Counted from the first letter of the stretch, positions 7,388 to 16,577 are shown. The stretch: DNA of 37,311 bases from Fusobacterium sp. DD2 (GCF_018205345.1 NZ_JADRHM010000019.1:1-37311), one strand, 5' to 3'. Notes: generated from the letters alone by a model not told the origin. Program-made: numbers and translations.

Positions 7388-8185
7388 CTAAAGTACCATC
7401 TTTATATCTTTTTTCATGTAAATCATATAGCTTGCTACTATGGAAATTACAAGCAATACGATATATAATATCAAGTAACTGCTTTCGTATTGTGTATTTT
7501 CCATAATATAGTTGCTGTTAAAATATCGGAACGGTGAAAACCGTCTTGCAATATCACTATTGACGACATTTGAAAACAGCCCTGTAACATAAAGTCCAAA
7601 AGCAGCCCCCAGCGCAAGCGGTAATGTAGAGCCAACCCTTGAAATAATTACGCCGATTAGAACGCCAATCAGTAGAAAAAGAACTTGCAAAAGAGGAAAT
7701 ACAAGTGATAAAAGTGCGAATATAGCATTATCAAAGCCACCACCTGTTGCGATGAACATTGCCACAAATCCACCAATGCAATATGCAATGGCTATAATGA
7801 ATATCGCACATAAACCCGCTGCCATCTTTGAAAGAAATATCTGCTTCCTGCTATATGGCTTTGTCATTAAGAAATCTGCGGTATTTTGCATATGCTCTTT
7901 GGTTATAATCGACAGACCGAGATTGATAGCATGAATACTGGCGGCGAGCATTAGGAAGCTGCTCAAAAAAGCGTACACTCCGAGTGGGCTGAAAAAGTTT
8001 TCCGCACTAATCCCCATTGCATCCATCATAGGATTGTCTTGAAGCGAACTCACGACTGACGATTTATCTTCCGTCATAATTCCGCTGAACATTGGAAGAA
8101 GAAACATAATCGCCAATGATAAAGACAACGCCCATATAATAATTGAGGTTTTGTATTGCTTTAATTCAAATCGAAACACACACAT
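7388..8185 (-). CDS. ABC-2 type transporter permease (first permease)
   Basis: A 265-residue membrane protein. The ATG at 8185 is chosen because GGGAGG lies about 10 bp upstream; a GTG at 8194 in the same frame abuts that ribosome site and is unlikely. It has about six membrane segments, such as SIIIWALSLSLAIMFLLPMF and LLQVLFLLIGVLIGVIISRV. The loop TKEHMQNTADFLMTKPYSRK is the same ABC-2 motif as in the partner permease. The two are distant homologues, so the exporter is probably a heterodimer. The gene follows the ATPase stop closely, in one operon starting at the TetR promoter. Confidence 0.9.
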   Translation of the reverse strand: MCVFRFELKQYKTSIIIWALSLSLAIMFLLPMFSGIMTEDKSSVVSSLQDNPMMDAMGISAENFFSPLGVYAFLSSFLMLAASIHAINLGLSIITKEHMQNTADFLMTKPYSRKQIFLSKMAAGLCAIFIIAIAYCIGGFVAMFIATGGGFDNAIFALLSLVFPLLQVLFLLIGVLIGVIISRVGSTLPLALGAAFGLYVTGLFSNVVNSDIARRFSPFRYFNSNYIMENTQYESSYLILYIVLLVISIVASYMIYMKKDIKMVL

Positions 8186-8200
8186 AAAATTCACCTCCCG

Positions 8201-9082
8201 TTATTTGTAGTAGTGCATGAATATCTCTTCGAGTGACGGTTCTTCTATCAGAATGTCAAGCATCTGATGTTGTCGGAGACTGTCAAGAAGAATGTTTACA
8301 TCGCCTTTGAATAAAAAGTTGACTTGCGCCCCATTTTGTTCAAAATTGCTCACTCCCTCCATATCAAGCGTCTGAAGTTCAGTTGATTCAGGCATATGAA
8401 GAATTATTTTTTTGTAGGCATTGGAGCGCATAGTTTCAATGTTCTCAAGACTAATTACTTTCCCATCTTTGAGAATTGCAATTCTATTACACATTTTTTG
8501 AACTTCACTCAAGATGTGGGAAGAAAACAATATGGTTACTCCCTTTTGATTTTCCTCGCGTAGAATATCAAAGAATGTCTGTTGCATCAAAGGGTCAAGA
8601 CCACTTGTCGGTTCATCTAACATCAAGAGCTTTGGCGAATGGAGTAACCCTGCAACAATCCCCACCTTCTTTTTATTTCCAAACGATAAGTCACGGATTT
8701 TTCGGGTGACATCAAGGTTAAGGCGAAAAGTTAATTCCTCAATCCTCTTTGAACAGTCTTTTTTGTATAATGCCGCCGCATAGTTCAGCAAATCCTGTAC
8801 CTTCATATTTTCATAGAAAAAAGTTTCAGAGGGTAGGTAGCCTATATCCTGCGCAATAACAGGGGCTTCCTTGATACAATCCTTTCCGAAAATAGTGGCA
8901 CTTCCTGATGTTGGATGAATCAAAGCTAATAAAGTACGAATGGTAGTAGATTTCCCTGCACCGTTTGGACCAATGAAACCAAAAATTTCCCCTTCCTCAA
9001 CAGAAAAACTAACATTGTCAATTCCTCTATGCTTGCCATATTGCTTTGTGAGATTCTGGATTTCAATTACATTTTTTGTCAT
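8201..9082 (-). CDS. ABC transporter ATP-binding protein (BcrA/CcmA-like)
   Basis: A 293-residue nucleotide-binding subunit. Visible motifs are Walker A GFIGPNGAGKSTTIRTLL (about residues 34-50), the signature IRDLSFGNKKKVGIVAGLLH, Walker B LLMLDEPTSGLDPL and the switch histidine in ILFSSHILSEV. It would energise export by the two permeases encoded downstream. The signature reads LSFGNKKK rather than the standard LSGGQ, a variation common in BcrA-like exporters. It lies 36 bp after the TetR gene and has an AGGGGA ribosome site. The gene is visibly richer in G+C than the surrounding conjugation genes, pointing to a separate origin. Confidence 0.95.
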   Translation of the reverse strand: MTKNVIEIQNLTKQYGKHRGIDNVSFSVEEGEIFGFIGPNGAGKSTTIRTLLALIHPTSGSATIFGKDCIKEAPVIAQDIGYLPSETFFYENMKVQDLLNYAAALYKKDCSKRIEELTFRLNLDVTRKIRDLSFGNKKKVGIVAGLLHSPKLLMLDEPTSGLDPLMQQTFFDILREENQKGVTILFSSHILSEVQKMCNRIAILKDGKVISLENIETMRSNAYKKIILHMPESTELQTLDMEGVSNFEQNGAQVNFLFKGDVNILLDSLRQHQMLDILIEEPSLEEIFMHYYK

Positions 9083-9118
9083 AATAATATTTCCCCTTTC
9101 AACATTCTTTTTTTATAA

Positions 9119-9727
9119 TCACTTATAAAAATTCCTTTTAAAGAGTTGCAGACATTCTTCAAACACTCTATATAATTCATCATAATCAGTCTCTTCCACG
9201 TCTGAAATTTTGCTCATGTATCCCTCAGCAATCCAGTCAATCATGTTCATGACAAGCTTTGGGTCAATATCATCTTTAAATTTTGAAAAATCTGCGCCAT
9301 CAAAAGTTATTTTTTTTCCGATAGTTTTGCCATCATCTTTGCAAAAAATAGTTCTTATCTCTTCCTTAACTTCATCATCATTTTCAAAATATGCACTCTG
9401 AATAAACGAAGGAATATTAGGATGTTTTTCCATCAAAGTAAGCTCAAGCTTGCTAGTATGCAAAATCCTATCAAATAAATCTGTAATACTGTCATCAAAT
9501 TTTTCGACAACTTCAGTGCTAATACTGTCGACACAGGTATTTACCAAGTATAGGTATAGCTCTTTCTTTGTTCCAAAATAATGGAATACCATAGCTTTGG
9601 AAATTACTGCAGTACTGGCTATATCACTTATAGATGTTTTTTTATATCCATGCTTTGCAAATGTTTTTAATGCGGCATCAATAATTAAATTTTGCTTTTC
9701 CATAGGTAAATTCAAAAAATTTTCCAA
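9119..9727 (-). CDS. TetR-family transcriptional repressor of the ABC exporter
   Basis: A 202-residue protein whose N-terminus (IIDAALKTFAKHGYKKTSIS, DIASTAVISKAMVFHYFGTK) is a textbook TetR helix-turn-helix. The C-terminal part is the variable ligand-binding domain. The TTG at 9727 is taken as start because AGGAGG lies 8 bp upstream; an ATG eight codons later has no ribosome site. It is the first gene of the ABC operon. Two palindromes (AAACCGAATTGGTTT and ACCGATTCGGT) in its own promoter are likely operators, so it probably represses itself and the exporter until a ligand binds. Confidence 0.93.
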   Translation of the reverse strand: MENFLNLPMEKQNLIIDAALKTFAKHGYKKTSISDIASTAVISKAMVFHYFGTKKELYLYLVNTCVDSISTEVVEKFDDSITDLFDRILHTSKLELTLMEKHPNIPSFIQSAYFENDDEVKEEIRTIFCKDDGKTIGKKITFDGADFSKFKDDIDPKLVMNMIDWIAEGYMSKISDVEETDYDELYRVFEECLQLFKRNFYK

Positions 9728-9754
9728 GTAGTTTCCTCCTCATTAAAATTTAAT

Positions 9755-9804
9755 AAACCGAATTGGTTTATATCTATGATAACATTATAAACCGATTCGG
9801 TCAA
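9755..9804 (-). promoter_or_regulatory. TetR promoter with two operator palindromes
   Basis: On the minus strand a -35 TTGACC (9799-9804) and -10 TATCAT (9776-9781) are separated by 17 bp. One operator-like palindrome (9789-9803, core ACCGATTCGGT) overlaps the -35 and spacer; a second (9755-9769, AAACCGAATTGGTTT) lies just after the -10. The centres are about 34 bp apart, roughly three helical turns. Confidence 0.75.
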
Positions 9805-9875
9805 GATTTTTTTCACTCATTTTATCTTGAGATATATACGTTTGTAATTCTAATCTTTTGTCTACAATTTTCTAA

Positions 9876-10076
9876 TTATCCTCGTTTTTTTCTAGCATTG
9901 ATTTTCTCCATTAATTCTTCCAAGCTAATATTGTTCCTCCTTAGAGTTACAATTATTTCTTCATTTTCAACTTGTATTTCTTCATCGCAAATTTCCTTGT
10001 ATTTTGCATTTAAATCTTTCAATTTCTCTTCTATTTTTTTCTTTTTGTTCCTAATACTTATCAGCTTCCTGTTCAC
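9876..10076 (-). CDS. DUF4315-family protein, copy 2 (3' end replaced)
   Basis: This GTG-started frame (10076) repeats the DUF4315 protein of 4611-4850 with few changes, but after MEKINA it ends in RKKRG rather than the normal longer charged tail. The change coincides with the edge of the long direct repeat near 9880. The downstream neighbour should be the coiled-coil surface protein; here it is the cassette. This copy follows the full-length NlpC/P60 gene by 14 bp, so it retains the native upstream context and lacks the native 3' end. It may still be functional, because only the tail is altered. Confidence 0.75.
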   Translation of the reverse strand: MNRKLISIRNKKKKIEEKLKDLNAKYKEICDEEIQVENEEIIVTLRRNNISLEELMEKINARKKRG

Positions 10077-10534
10077 ATAATATCTCCCTTCTATCTTGGT
10101 CTTCCAAAACCATAAAAGTGTGATTTCCAATATTTTGAATTTATTGATGTGTATTGAATTGGATCTCCTGCGTGAATCATCATTCCGTTACCTGCGTATA
10201 TTCCTACGTGAGATATTGGAGTTCCACTGTTATATGTTGAGTGGAAAAATATAATATCTCCAGGTTGAGCTTCACTTGGACTTACTGGATTGCAATAGTC
10301 TTTGTATATTCTCCATGCAGTTGTTCTTGGCATACTCTTTACACCAGACTTTGTAAATGACCAACATACAAAACCTGAACAGTCAAAGTTAGATGGTCCA
10401 CTTGCTCCAAATACATATCTTTTTCCTATATGTTTTTCTGCTTCATTAAATAAGGCTTTGGCAGTTTCAGAATCAAAAGCAAGACCAGGATTTCCAAAAT
10501 TTGGATTATCTACTATTTCTCCTAAGTCCCCATT
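9885..10534. repeat. Long direct repeat, copy 2
   Basis: Partner of 4659-5308, in the same orientation with an offset of 5226 bp and no gaps. Mismatches are scattered over both genes, which argues against a simple assembly duplication and for recombination between related but non-identical elements, or for an old duplication. Confidence 0.9.
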
Positions 10535-12670
10535 ACCTGCTCCAAAAACATCTCCCATATTTCCCTTAGCTTCAAGAAGAGCTTCATAATGAACTACATT
10601 GTCTGGATAATCTTTAAATATTTCCCTAACAACTTCATCCATTTCTTTTTTCTTTAAAGTTACAATTAACTTTTTATATTCGTACTCTTCTTTTTCATAG
10701 CTTGTATAAGGATTGCCACGACTATCATATCTTGTTCTTGCTACTGTTCTTGTTCTAATTTCAATTTCTTCCTTAAAATCAAGCTTATACATCTTATCGA
10801 AAAGATCTTTTAAAATTCCTTTTACTTCAGATGCTGATTTTACTTCTCCACATCTTGAAGTTATATAGGATAAAAGTTCATGGGTATTATGACCAATTTC
10901 TCCTTCTTTGTTTATGATATATTCGTCATATCCAGGGTGACTTGTCTTTACACTTTCGATTTGTGATTGTAGGTCATACTCCATTGATGAAAATTCTTGA
11001 TTAACTTCACTTAGAACTGTATCTTGTGATAGGTATGTTGTTGTCATTACTGAGTTGACAGAGTTGCTTAATCCACTCATGCCAACACTTCCGCCACCAA
11101 TCATGATTGATAGCATAAGACCTAGTCCTATTACTAGAAATAGAACCATCTTACTTTTCCTTATGATTAGCTCTTTAGAAGCCTTACCTAAACTTAAAAT
11201 AGCTTTTTTAACCCTATCTACAAGTCTTGTTTCGTGCTTTTTAGCTATCATGCTCTTCATTTGCTTTCTCTGGTGAAACTTCTTAAATCTATTTTTCTTT
11301 ATATAGGCGTCTGACTTTTTTAAATCTTCTAATCCACTTTTAAACTCCAACTTGCTTTTTCTCTTTCTTATTTTTTTATCAAGTTTAGATAGCTTTTTTA
11401 AGGACTTTTTCTTTTTATCTAGCTTATACTTCCTTATTCCATGCTGGAGTTTAGAGCTTACATTAGCGACCTTTTCTCCAGATTCTACACCAGTATTATC
11501 AGACCCTGAACTTAAATAATCTCTCACTAACTCTGAAGACTTAGCTCCAGATAATAAAACCCCAGAAGATAGACTTCCTTTAGTTTTATTCTTTAAAATA
11601 TTATCCTTTAGCTTACTTTTAGACTTTTCAAGTTCTCCAATCTTTTTATCTGAGATAAAGTCTTTAACATCTTGTGCCTTATTAGAATCTTTCGTTGTAA
11701 CTTTCTTAGATTCATTTTTTAAGTCATCAATTTTCTTTCGAGTGAATTTATCACTTTCATAATTTTTTCTCTTGTAGTAGGTCTTCTTTTTATTAACTTT
11801 CTTTTGTTCTGAAAGTTTAAGGCTTGTTTCCTTTTCATCCTTTATAAATTCTTGATTATTGTCTTTAAGCTCAGAATTATCAAAAGTTTTATCTGTATCA
11901 ACTTCGCTTAGCTTATTTTCTTTATCTATCTCTTTAGAAATTTTTTCCTTATTCCTAAACTTCTTTTCTTGATAAAGTTTCTGCTTTTGCTTTTTATCGA
12001 TATTAGTATTACTTTCGTTCTTACTTACTTCATCTTTAACAAACTTATCTTTTCTATACACTCTCTTGCTTTTCTTTGCTTCGATAGGTTTATCTTCACT
12101 TGTCTGGATTCGCTTAGACTCTTTCTCGTTAATTTTGTCTTGGAATTTATCCTTACTATGGATAAGTTTATCCTCATAATTTTTAAGAACTTGTCTTTTA
12201 CTTGATGCCTTCTTATTGCTTATTGGTTGAGCCTTAGCTGAAATATCATCTGTTGTTAGTTTATTAGAATTAATATTTCTACTGTTATCACTATCAAAAT
12301 TTACCTTTTTGAAGTCTACATCTAAGTCTTCATCAAGTTTAAAGCTTTCATCTGCCCTTATTTCAAGATTAGCTTGTTTTGTTTCTTCAGCCTTATCCTT
12401 ATTTTCTAAAACTTCTTTTCTAATTCTTTCCTTGTTTTTAGACTTCTGAAAATCTTTTAGTTTATCTTGTTTTTGATCTTTAGCTAATACATTCTCATGA
12501 ATAAGTTTAGATTCTTTTTCTGAAATTTTATCTCCGAACCTATCCTTAGTCTTAATTATCTTATTGGTATAATCATCTGAATGAACAAGTTTACTATCCA
12601 TATTTTTTTCAGGAGCGTCCCTATTTCGTATAATTTTCTTTTGAAAATCTTTTTTTAGTTTTTTATCCAT
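10091..12670 (-). CDS. CD1108-family transfer protein with NlpC/P60 peptidase domain
   Basis: A large protein of 859 residues. Residues 1-500 are extremely Lys/Glu/Asp-rich and include repeated units such as KDRFGDKISEKESKLI and KDKFQDKINEKESKRI. A single membrane helix (MVLFLVIGLGLMLSIMIGGG) lies near residue 515. After an extracytoplasmic stretch, the last 120 residues form an NlpC/P60 domain with Cys in NFDCSGFVCWSF and His in HVGIYAGNGMMIHAG. Such peptidases cut peptidoglycan stem peptides and are thought to open the wall for the mating channel (VirB1-like role). It starts 7 bp after virB4 with a GTAGGTG ribosome site. Its last 147 codons are duplicated at 4865-5308. Confidence 0.9.
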   Translation of the reverse strand: MDKKLKKDFQKKIIRNRDAPEKNMDSKLVHSDDYTNKIIKTKDRFGDKISEKESKLIHENVLAKDQKQDKLKDFQKSKNKERIRKEVLENKDKAEETKQANLEIRADESFKLDEDLDVDFKKVNFDSDNSRNINSNKLTTDDISAKAQPISNKKASSKRQVLKNYEDKLIHSKDKFQDKINEKESKRIQTSEDKPIEAKKSKRVYRKDKFVKDEVSKNESNTNIDKKQKQKLYQEKKFRNKEKISKEIDKENKLSEVDTDKTFDNSELKDNNQEFIKDEKETSLKLSEQKKVNKKKTYYKRKNYESDKFTRKKIDDLKNESKKVTTKDSNKAQDVKDFISDKKIGELEKSKSKLKDNILKNKTKGSLSSGVLLSGAKSSELVRDYLSSGSDNTGVESGEKVANVSSKLQHGIRKYKLDKKKKSLKKLSKLDKKIRKRKSKLEFKSGLEDLKKSDAYIKKNRFKKFHQRKQMKSMIAKKHETRLVDRVKKAILSLGKASKELIIRKSKMVLFLVIGLGLMLSIMIGGGSVGMSGLSNSVNSVMTTTYLSQDTVLSEVNQEFSSMEYDLQSQIESVKTSHPGYDEYIINKEGEIGHNTHELLSYITSRCGEVKSASEVKGILKDLFDKMYKLDFKEEIEIRTRTVARTRYDSRGNPYTSYEKEEYEYKKLIVTLKKKEMDEVVREIFKDYPDNVVHYEALLEAKGNMGDVFGAGNGDLGEIVDNPNFGNPGLAFDSETAKALFNEAEKHIGKRYVFGASGPSNFDCSGFVCWSFTKSGVKSMPRTTAWRIYKDYCNPVSPSEAQPGDIIFFHSTYNSGTPISHVGIYAGNGMMIHAGDPIQYTSINSKYWKSHFYGFGRPR

Positions 12671-12677
12671 ATCACAC

Positions 12678-15101
12678 CTACTTAGCTTCTTCTGGTTTTG
12701 TTGTCATTAGCTTATATAACATGGTGTCTTTAGGGAATTTATCTATAAATGGAACAATAGTATTTCCAAAGAATAATAGTCCCTCACCTGCATTTGAATT
12801 AGTAATATAGTTTAACTGATAAGGCGATATTTTTAATTTCTTAGCAAGAATATCCCTATCTCCAGATGCTTGATTTAACATTAGAACAAAGTCTGTATTA
12901 TCAAAGATATTTTCAATTTCCTGACTTGTTAAAAGGTCTTTTACGTTTTGAGTTATGCCTGTTGGAATACCTCCCCATTTTCTAAATCTTTTCCAGATTT
13001 CTACTGAATATGAAGCAGTTTGTGGGTCTTTTAATAAAAGGTGGAACTCATCTATATAGTATCTTGTAGACTTGCTTCCTCTATTTAGGGAAACCTTGTT
13101 CCAAACTTGGTCTTGAATTACAAGCATACCTATTTTTTTTAGTTGTGTTCCTAGCTCTTTTATATCAAAACAAAGCAGTTGCCTATTTAGATCAACATTT
13201 GACCTATTATTAAATACATTAAGACTTCCCTTAACATAAATTTCCATTTCTGTTGCGAGCTTCCTACCAACTCCCTCTTCTTGAGATAGGAGCATATCAT
13301 ATAAATCTCCTAATATAGGCATATTTTCTGGTTTTGGGTCTTCAAAATACTTTTGATATATCTTTGGTAAGCACCTATCTATAACAGATTTTTCTGCAGC
13401 AGTAAGACCAGATCCTCCTACTACAAGTTCAAGCATAGACATTATAAAGTTTGCCTTATCTTTTAAAGGTGCGTCCCCATCTCCATAGTTCATATTAATA
13501 TCTAATGGATTTAGGTAGTCCTTTGACTTTGCCGAAACTTTAATAACTTCTCCATTAAATTGTTTTACAAGGTTTGAATACTCGCCTTCAGGATCACAAA
13601 TAATTACATCATCATCTGTGACAAGAATTGCATTTGCCATCTCTCTCTTTGCTGAGAAAGATTTACCAGAACCTGGTGTTCCTAATATTAATCCGTTAGG
13701 GTTCTTTAGTTTCTTTCTATCTGCCATAATCAAGTTTTGGCTAAGGGCATTTAATCCATAGTACAAAGAATTTGCCGAATCAATAAATAGCTCTTCTGTT
13801 GTAAAAGGCATAAATACCGCCGTTGATGATGAAGTTAAAAATCTTTTTATCTCAACTTGGTTAACTCCTAGAGGTAAGACAGAAATGAGTCCTTGCTCTT
13901 GCTGATGAGATAATCTTTTTACCTGACAATTATGTCTGTTTGCAATTGATGAAATTTGAGCAATGGTGTTTTCTAATTTTTGATTAGTCCTAGCAAAATT
14001 CATCATTACAATGGTAACTACAAAGAGCCTTTCATCCCTATTTTGTAAGTCAGATAACATGGACTTAACATCAGCCCCAAAAGTATTTATATCTGAAGGA
14101 ATAATATCCATATCATATCCTGCTCGAACTGCTTTCTTTTGTTCTTCAATTTTCATTCTGTCTAGGTCTGTGTTCTTTCTCTTAATGAGTTTAATGGCTT
14201 CTGCTTGTTCAACTACATCTATATGAAAAGCTACATAAATATTGTCATCAATATCTAAAAACTCAGATAACATTCTGTCTGATAACTCGCTTGCAAGTAT
14301 TTGAAAATGACTTACTGCCCCAATATATTTGCCAAATTTAAAATTATTGGCTGGTGCAAAATTAAAGATATTGGGAGTTATATGTGATTTTGTAGACTCT
14401 TTCTTCTTCAAATCTTTATATGAAAAATCAAAGCTCTTGTCTGGATTTAACATATCGTGAACAAGTCTTAGTCTTTCTTCTCCATCAAGACTTTCTGCTC
14501 TTACTCCCATAGATTTAAAGTTAGATAAAATATCTACTTCAAGTCTATTTAACTTTGCTCTTGCTTGCTCTAGGTTATCAGCTTCTGTTGTAAAGGTTAT
14601 ATACTTCATCTTTTTAAGTCCGTTATTCCCCTTTGCAAGTTGAAGCTTTAACATCTCCCTAAACTCTTTTCTTACATCGTCATAGAAGTCTCCCTTATCA
14701 GCAATTTTAATTGCATCTTGTAGGTCTTTATTTCTTCCTAATTGATTTACATACGAAAGTTCAATGTGGACACTTGGATCAAAAGAATTTAAAAAGTTGG
14801 CAAATTGGTTAAAGATTAAATCTCTATCTTCTTCCAATGCCAACTGGTAATTTATATCTTGAAATGAAATTGTCTTTGAATAATTTTTTTCGTCTAACTG
14901 GCAAATGCCCTCTGATAACATTCTTATATAGGGAATAGTATCCTCAACAGTAAATCTCTTTTTCTCTTTCTTTAAAAGAACACTTAGAAGACTATTTGTT
15001 GGATCTTTCTTTGTTTTTAGCCTTCTTACTTCCTTTCGGTCTTTTTTTAATTGTTTTTCCCTTAGATTTAAGTCGCTGATTTGCTTTTTTCTTCGCTTCA
15101 A
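12678..15101 (-). CDS. virB4: VirB4/TraE-type conjugation ATPase
   Basis: An 807-residue ATPase of the type IV secretion system. The C-terminal half contains Walker A (GLILGTPGSGKSFSAKRE, about residue 475) and Walker B (TRYYIDEFHLLLKDP, about residue 685). The N-terminal half carries conserved elements such as TISFQDINYQLA. It powers assembly or use of the mating channel. The start is TTG at 15101, supported by AAAGGAGG six bp upstream; this makes the gene overlap prgI by about 110 bp, an arrangement that fits the basic N-terminus (MKRRKKQISDLNLREKQLKK) seen in this family. It belongs to the transfer operon between PrgI and the NlpC/P60 protein. Confidence 0.95.
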   Translation of the reverse strand: MKRRKKQISDLNLREKQLKKDRKEVRRLKTKKDPTNSLLSVLLKKEKKRFTVEDTIPYIRMLSEGICQLDEKNYSKTISFQDINYQLALEEDRDLIFNQFANFLNSFDPSVHIELSYVNQLGRNKDLQDAIKIADKGDFYDDVRKEFREMLKLQLAKGNNGLKKMKYITFTTEADNLEQARAKLNRLEVDILSNFKSMGVRAESLDGEERLRLVHDMLNPDKSFDFSYKDLKKKESTKSHITPNIFNFAPANNFKFGKYIGAVSHFQILASELSDRMLSEFLDIDDNIYVAFHIDVVEQAEAIKLIKRKNTDLDRMKIEEQKKAVRAGYDMDIIPSDINTFGADVKSMLSDLQNRDERLFVVTIVMMNFARTNQKLENTIAQISSIANRHNCQVKRLSHQQEQGLISVLPLGVNQVEIKRFLTSSSTAVFMPFTTEELFIDSANSLYYGLNALSQNLIMADRKKLKNPNGLILGTPGSGKSFSAKREMANAILVTDDDVIICDPEGEYSNLVKQFNGEVIKVSAKSKDYLNPLDINMNYGDGDAPLKDKANFIMSMLELVVGGSGLTAAEKSVIDRCLPKIYQKYFEDPKPENMPILGDLYDMLLSQEEGVGRKLATEMEIYVKGSLNVFNNRSNVDLNRQLLCFDIKELGTQLKKIGMLVIQDQVWNKVSLNRGSKSTRYYIDEFHLLLKDPQTASYSVEIWKRFRKWGGIPTGITQNVKDLLTSQEIENIFDNTDFVLMLNQASGDRDILAKKLKISPYQLNYITNSNAGEGLLFFGNTIVPFIDKFPKDTMLYKLMTTKPEEAK

Positions 15102-15402
15102 GGTATGCCTCCTTTCTTATTCTCTTAGTTGGTTGATAAAACTTATGAAGATAGAAAAATTTAAAATACTTTTCAAAAGTTAAGGTGTCTTTTTCATATA
15201 AGGTTATAAAAAAGATTGGCAGGGTTACTATTAGCATTACAATAATTGAAACATCATTGGGTAGATATTTCTTCATAAATAAATAGGTTGGTATGCCAAT
15301 TAGTCCTGCCACAGAAAAACCTATAAGTTGTCTTTTCGTTAAGTTAAAGGCAACTTTTGTTTTTATCTTGTCCAAATCTTTTGGTATTGGTACATATGCC
15401 AT
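14992..15402 (-). CDS. PrgI-family conjugation membrane protein
   Basis: A 136-residue protein beginning MAYVPIPKDLDKIKTKVAFN, typical of the PrgI family. It has two membrane helices (LIGFSVAGLIGIPTYLFM and VSIIVMLIVTLPIFFITLYE), then a conserved FEKYFKFFYLHKF block and a long, very basic tail. PrgI proteins sit next to VirB4 in Gram-positive type IV systems and are VirB3-like inner-membrane components. The 3' end overlaps virB4 by about 110 bp, and a GAGGGAG ribosome site precedes the ATG. Confidence 0.9.
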   Translation of the reverse strand: MAYVPIPKDLDKIKTKVAFNLTKRQLIGFSVAGLIGIPTYLFMKKYLPNDVSIIVMLIVTLPIFFITLYEKDTLTFEKYFKFFYLHKFYQPTKRIRKEAYLEAKKKANQRLKSKGKTIKKRPKGSKKAKNKERSNK

Positions 15403-15403
15403 T

Positions 15404-15694
15404 TTAATCTCCCTCTACTTCTTCTTTGGAAAGTTCAAGTATATGGTCATAATTAGATATTGTTTCTTCTTCTAGGTAGCTAATTCTTTCTTCTAATTCT
15501 TCTTGTTTTTCTTCATTTTTGTCATTGTATTCTCCTTGATACATAACAAATTCATTGTGACATCTTCCGAGTCTATTTATTCTCCTCTTTAAGTTTCTAA
15601 TCTCTTCATTTCTTTTCTTCTCTTTTAAGATCTCATAAGTTTTTCCCAATAAAATTCCAAGTCCCAATAAAGCACAATTTTTCTTTTTTAACAT
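15404..15694 (-). CDS. Small coiled-coil protein in the transfer operon, unknown function
   Basis: A 96-residue protein. A short hydrophobic N-terminus (CALLGLGILLGKTYEIL) could be a weak membrane anchor. It is followed by a charged helical region (KKRNEEIRNLKRRINRLGRC) and an acidic coiled coil near the C-terminus. I do not recognise a family. It sits between the TrbL-like protein (9 bp away) and PrgI (1 bp away) with a GGAGG ribosome site, so it is co-translated with the channel proteins and may be an accessory channel component (inference). Confidence 0.75.
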   Translation of the reverse strand: MLKKKNCALLGLGILLGKTYEILKEKKRNEEIRNLKRRINRLGRCHNEFVMYQGEYNDKNEEKQEELEERISYLEEETISNYDHILELSKEEVEGD

Positions 15695-15703
15695 TTATTC
15701 CTC

Positions 15704-16567
15704 CTAGTGCGTATTCATAATACTTTTTGCAATTGTTCCACTCTTAAACATCATAAGTCCAAGTAGTAGAGCATATCCTAATATACTAAACAAGCTTGCG
15801 TGAATATCTGTAACCTGTACCGTTCTTATTAAAACGGTGTAGATACCTAAACATATCATCAAAAACAAACCTTGTAGTCCCAAGGCAAAAAGTCCCTTGA
15901 TATAATTTGTTCCAATCTGACCCCATTCTTTATTTCCCATAGTCGCAAATGGTATGGATGATACTGATGAGTAGACATATATTTCAAACATACGCCCATA
16001 TACTATTAAGGTAATAGTTAAAGATATACATTGAATTGCAATCCTCACTAGGCTTGTTTCAACTAGTATCATTAAAAGCTCACCTATTTCTTTTTCTTTT
16101 AATGCATCAACCATTGCAACTATCTGATCTCCTGAAACAGTGGCAGAAGTAGTAATTACCCCTGCCGCTTTGTTTACAAGATTTTGTGCCACATCAAAGA
16201 CTGCCATTGAAAATTCAAAGGCATGGCTTGCAAGGTAGACTGCTATAAACATCTTTATAATGTATTTGAAAAACTCAAAAGTATCTGTATCGTGCATATT
16301 ATTCTTCTGCATAACCATATTTATGAGTTCAATACATAAAACTGCTGTTATGATAAGACCTGCTATTGGAACAATCACATTATCATTAATGTTTTTTATG
16401 AAGTTATATACTTCTCCATTCCAACCCATTGGTGTTTTCCCAACATCAGTTGCAATAACTCCTACCTTGTCATTTATATCTAAGAACATGGACTCAAGAT
16501 TTGCTTTGATACCTCCGAGTAGCATATCCTTAAAAAATTCAGTTAGCTTGTCAAAGATACCAAACAT
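15704..16567 (-). CDS. TrbL/VirB6-like polytopic conjugation protein
   Basis: A 287-residue protein with about six hydrophobic segments, including VIVPIAGLIITAVLCIELIN, YIIKMFIAVYLASHAFEFSM, IQCISLTITLIVYGRMFEIY and SLFSILGYALLLGLMMFKSG. The segment SVSSIPFATMGNKEWGQIGT and the overall layout match the TrbL/VirB6-type proteins (CD1112-like) of Tn1549/CTn elements. It should form part of the membrane channel of the type IV secretion system. It lies 10 bp after the Maff2 gene, with an AGGAGA ribosome site. Confidence 0.88.
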   Translation of the reverse strand: MFGIFDKLTEFFKDMLLGGIKANLESMFLDINDKVGVIATDVGKTPMGWNGEVYNFIKNINDNVIVPIAGLIITAVLCIELINMVMQKNNMHDTDTFEFFKYIIKMFIAVYLASHAFEFSMAVFDVAQNLVNKAAGVITTSATVSGDQIVAMVDALKEKEIGELLMILVETSLVRIAIQCISLTITLIVYGRMFEIYVYSSVSSIPFATMGNKEWGQIGTNYIKGLFALGLQGLFLMICLGIYTVLIRTVQVTDIHASLFSILGYALLLGLMMFKSGTIAKSIMNTH

Positions 16568-16577
16568 AGACTTTCTC

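Noticed and set aside
5309-9880. Possible tet(M) or other known resistance gene in the Tn916-like cassette
   Set aside because: No ribosomal-protection or other known resistance protein is encoded; only the ABC exporter and regulators are present.
5289-10534. Direct repeats as a composite transposon
   Set aside because: The repeats contain no transposase or inverted ends; they are parts of two transfer genes, so recombination explains them better.
4659-10534. Repeat as a simple assembly duplication
   Set aside because: The copies differ at many scattered positions and have different gene contexts at both edges, which an assembly error would not produce.
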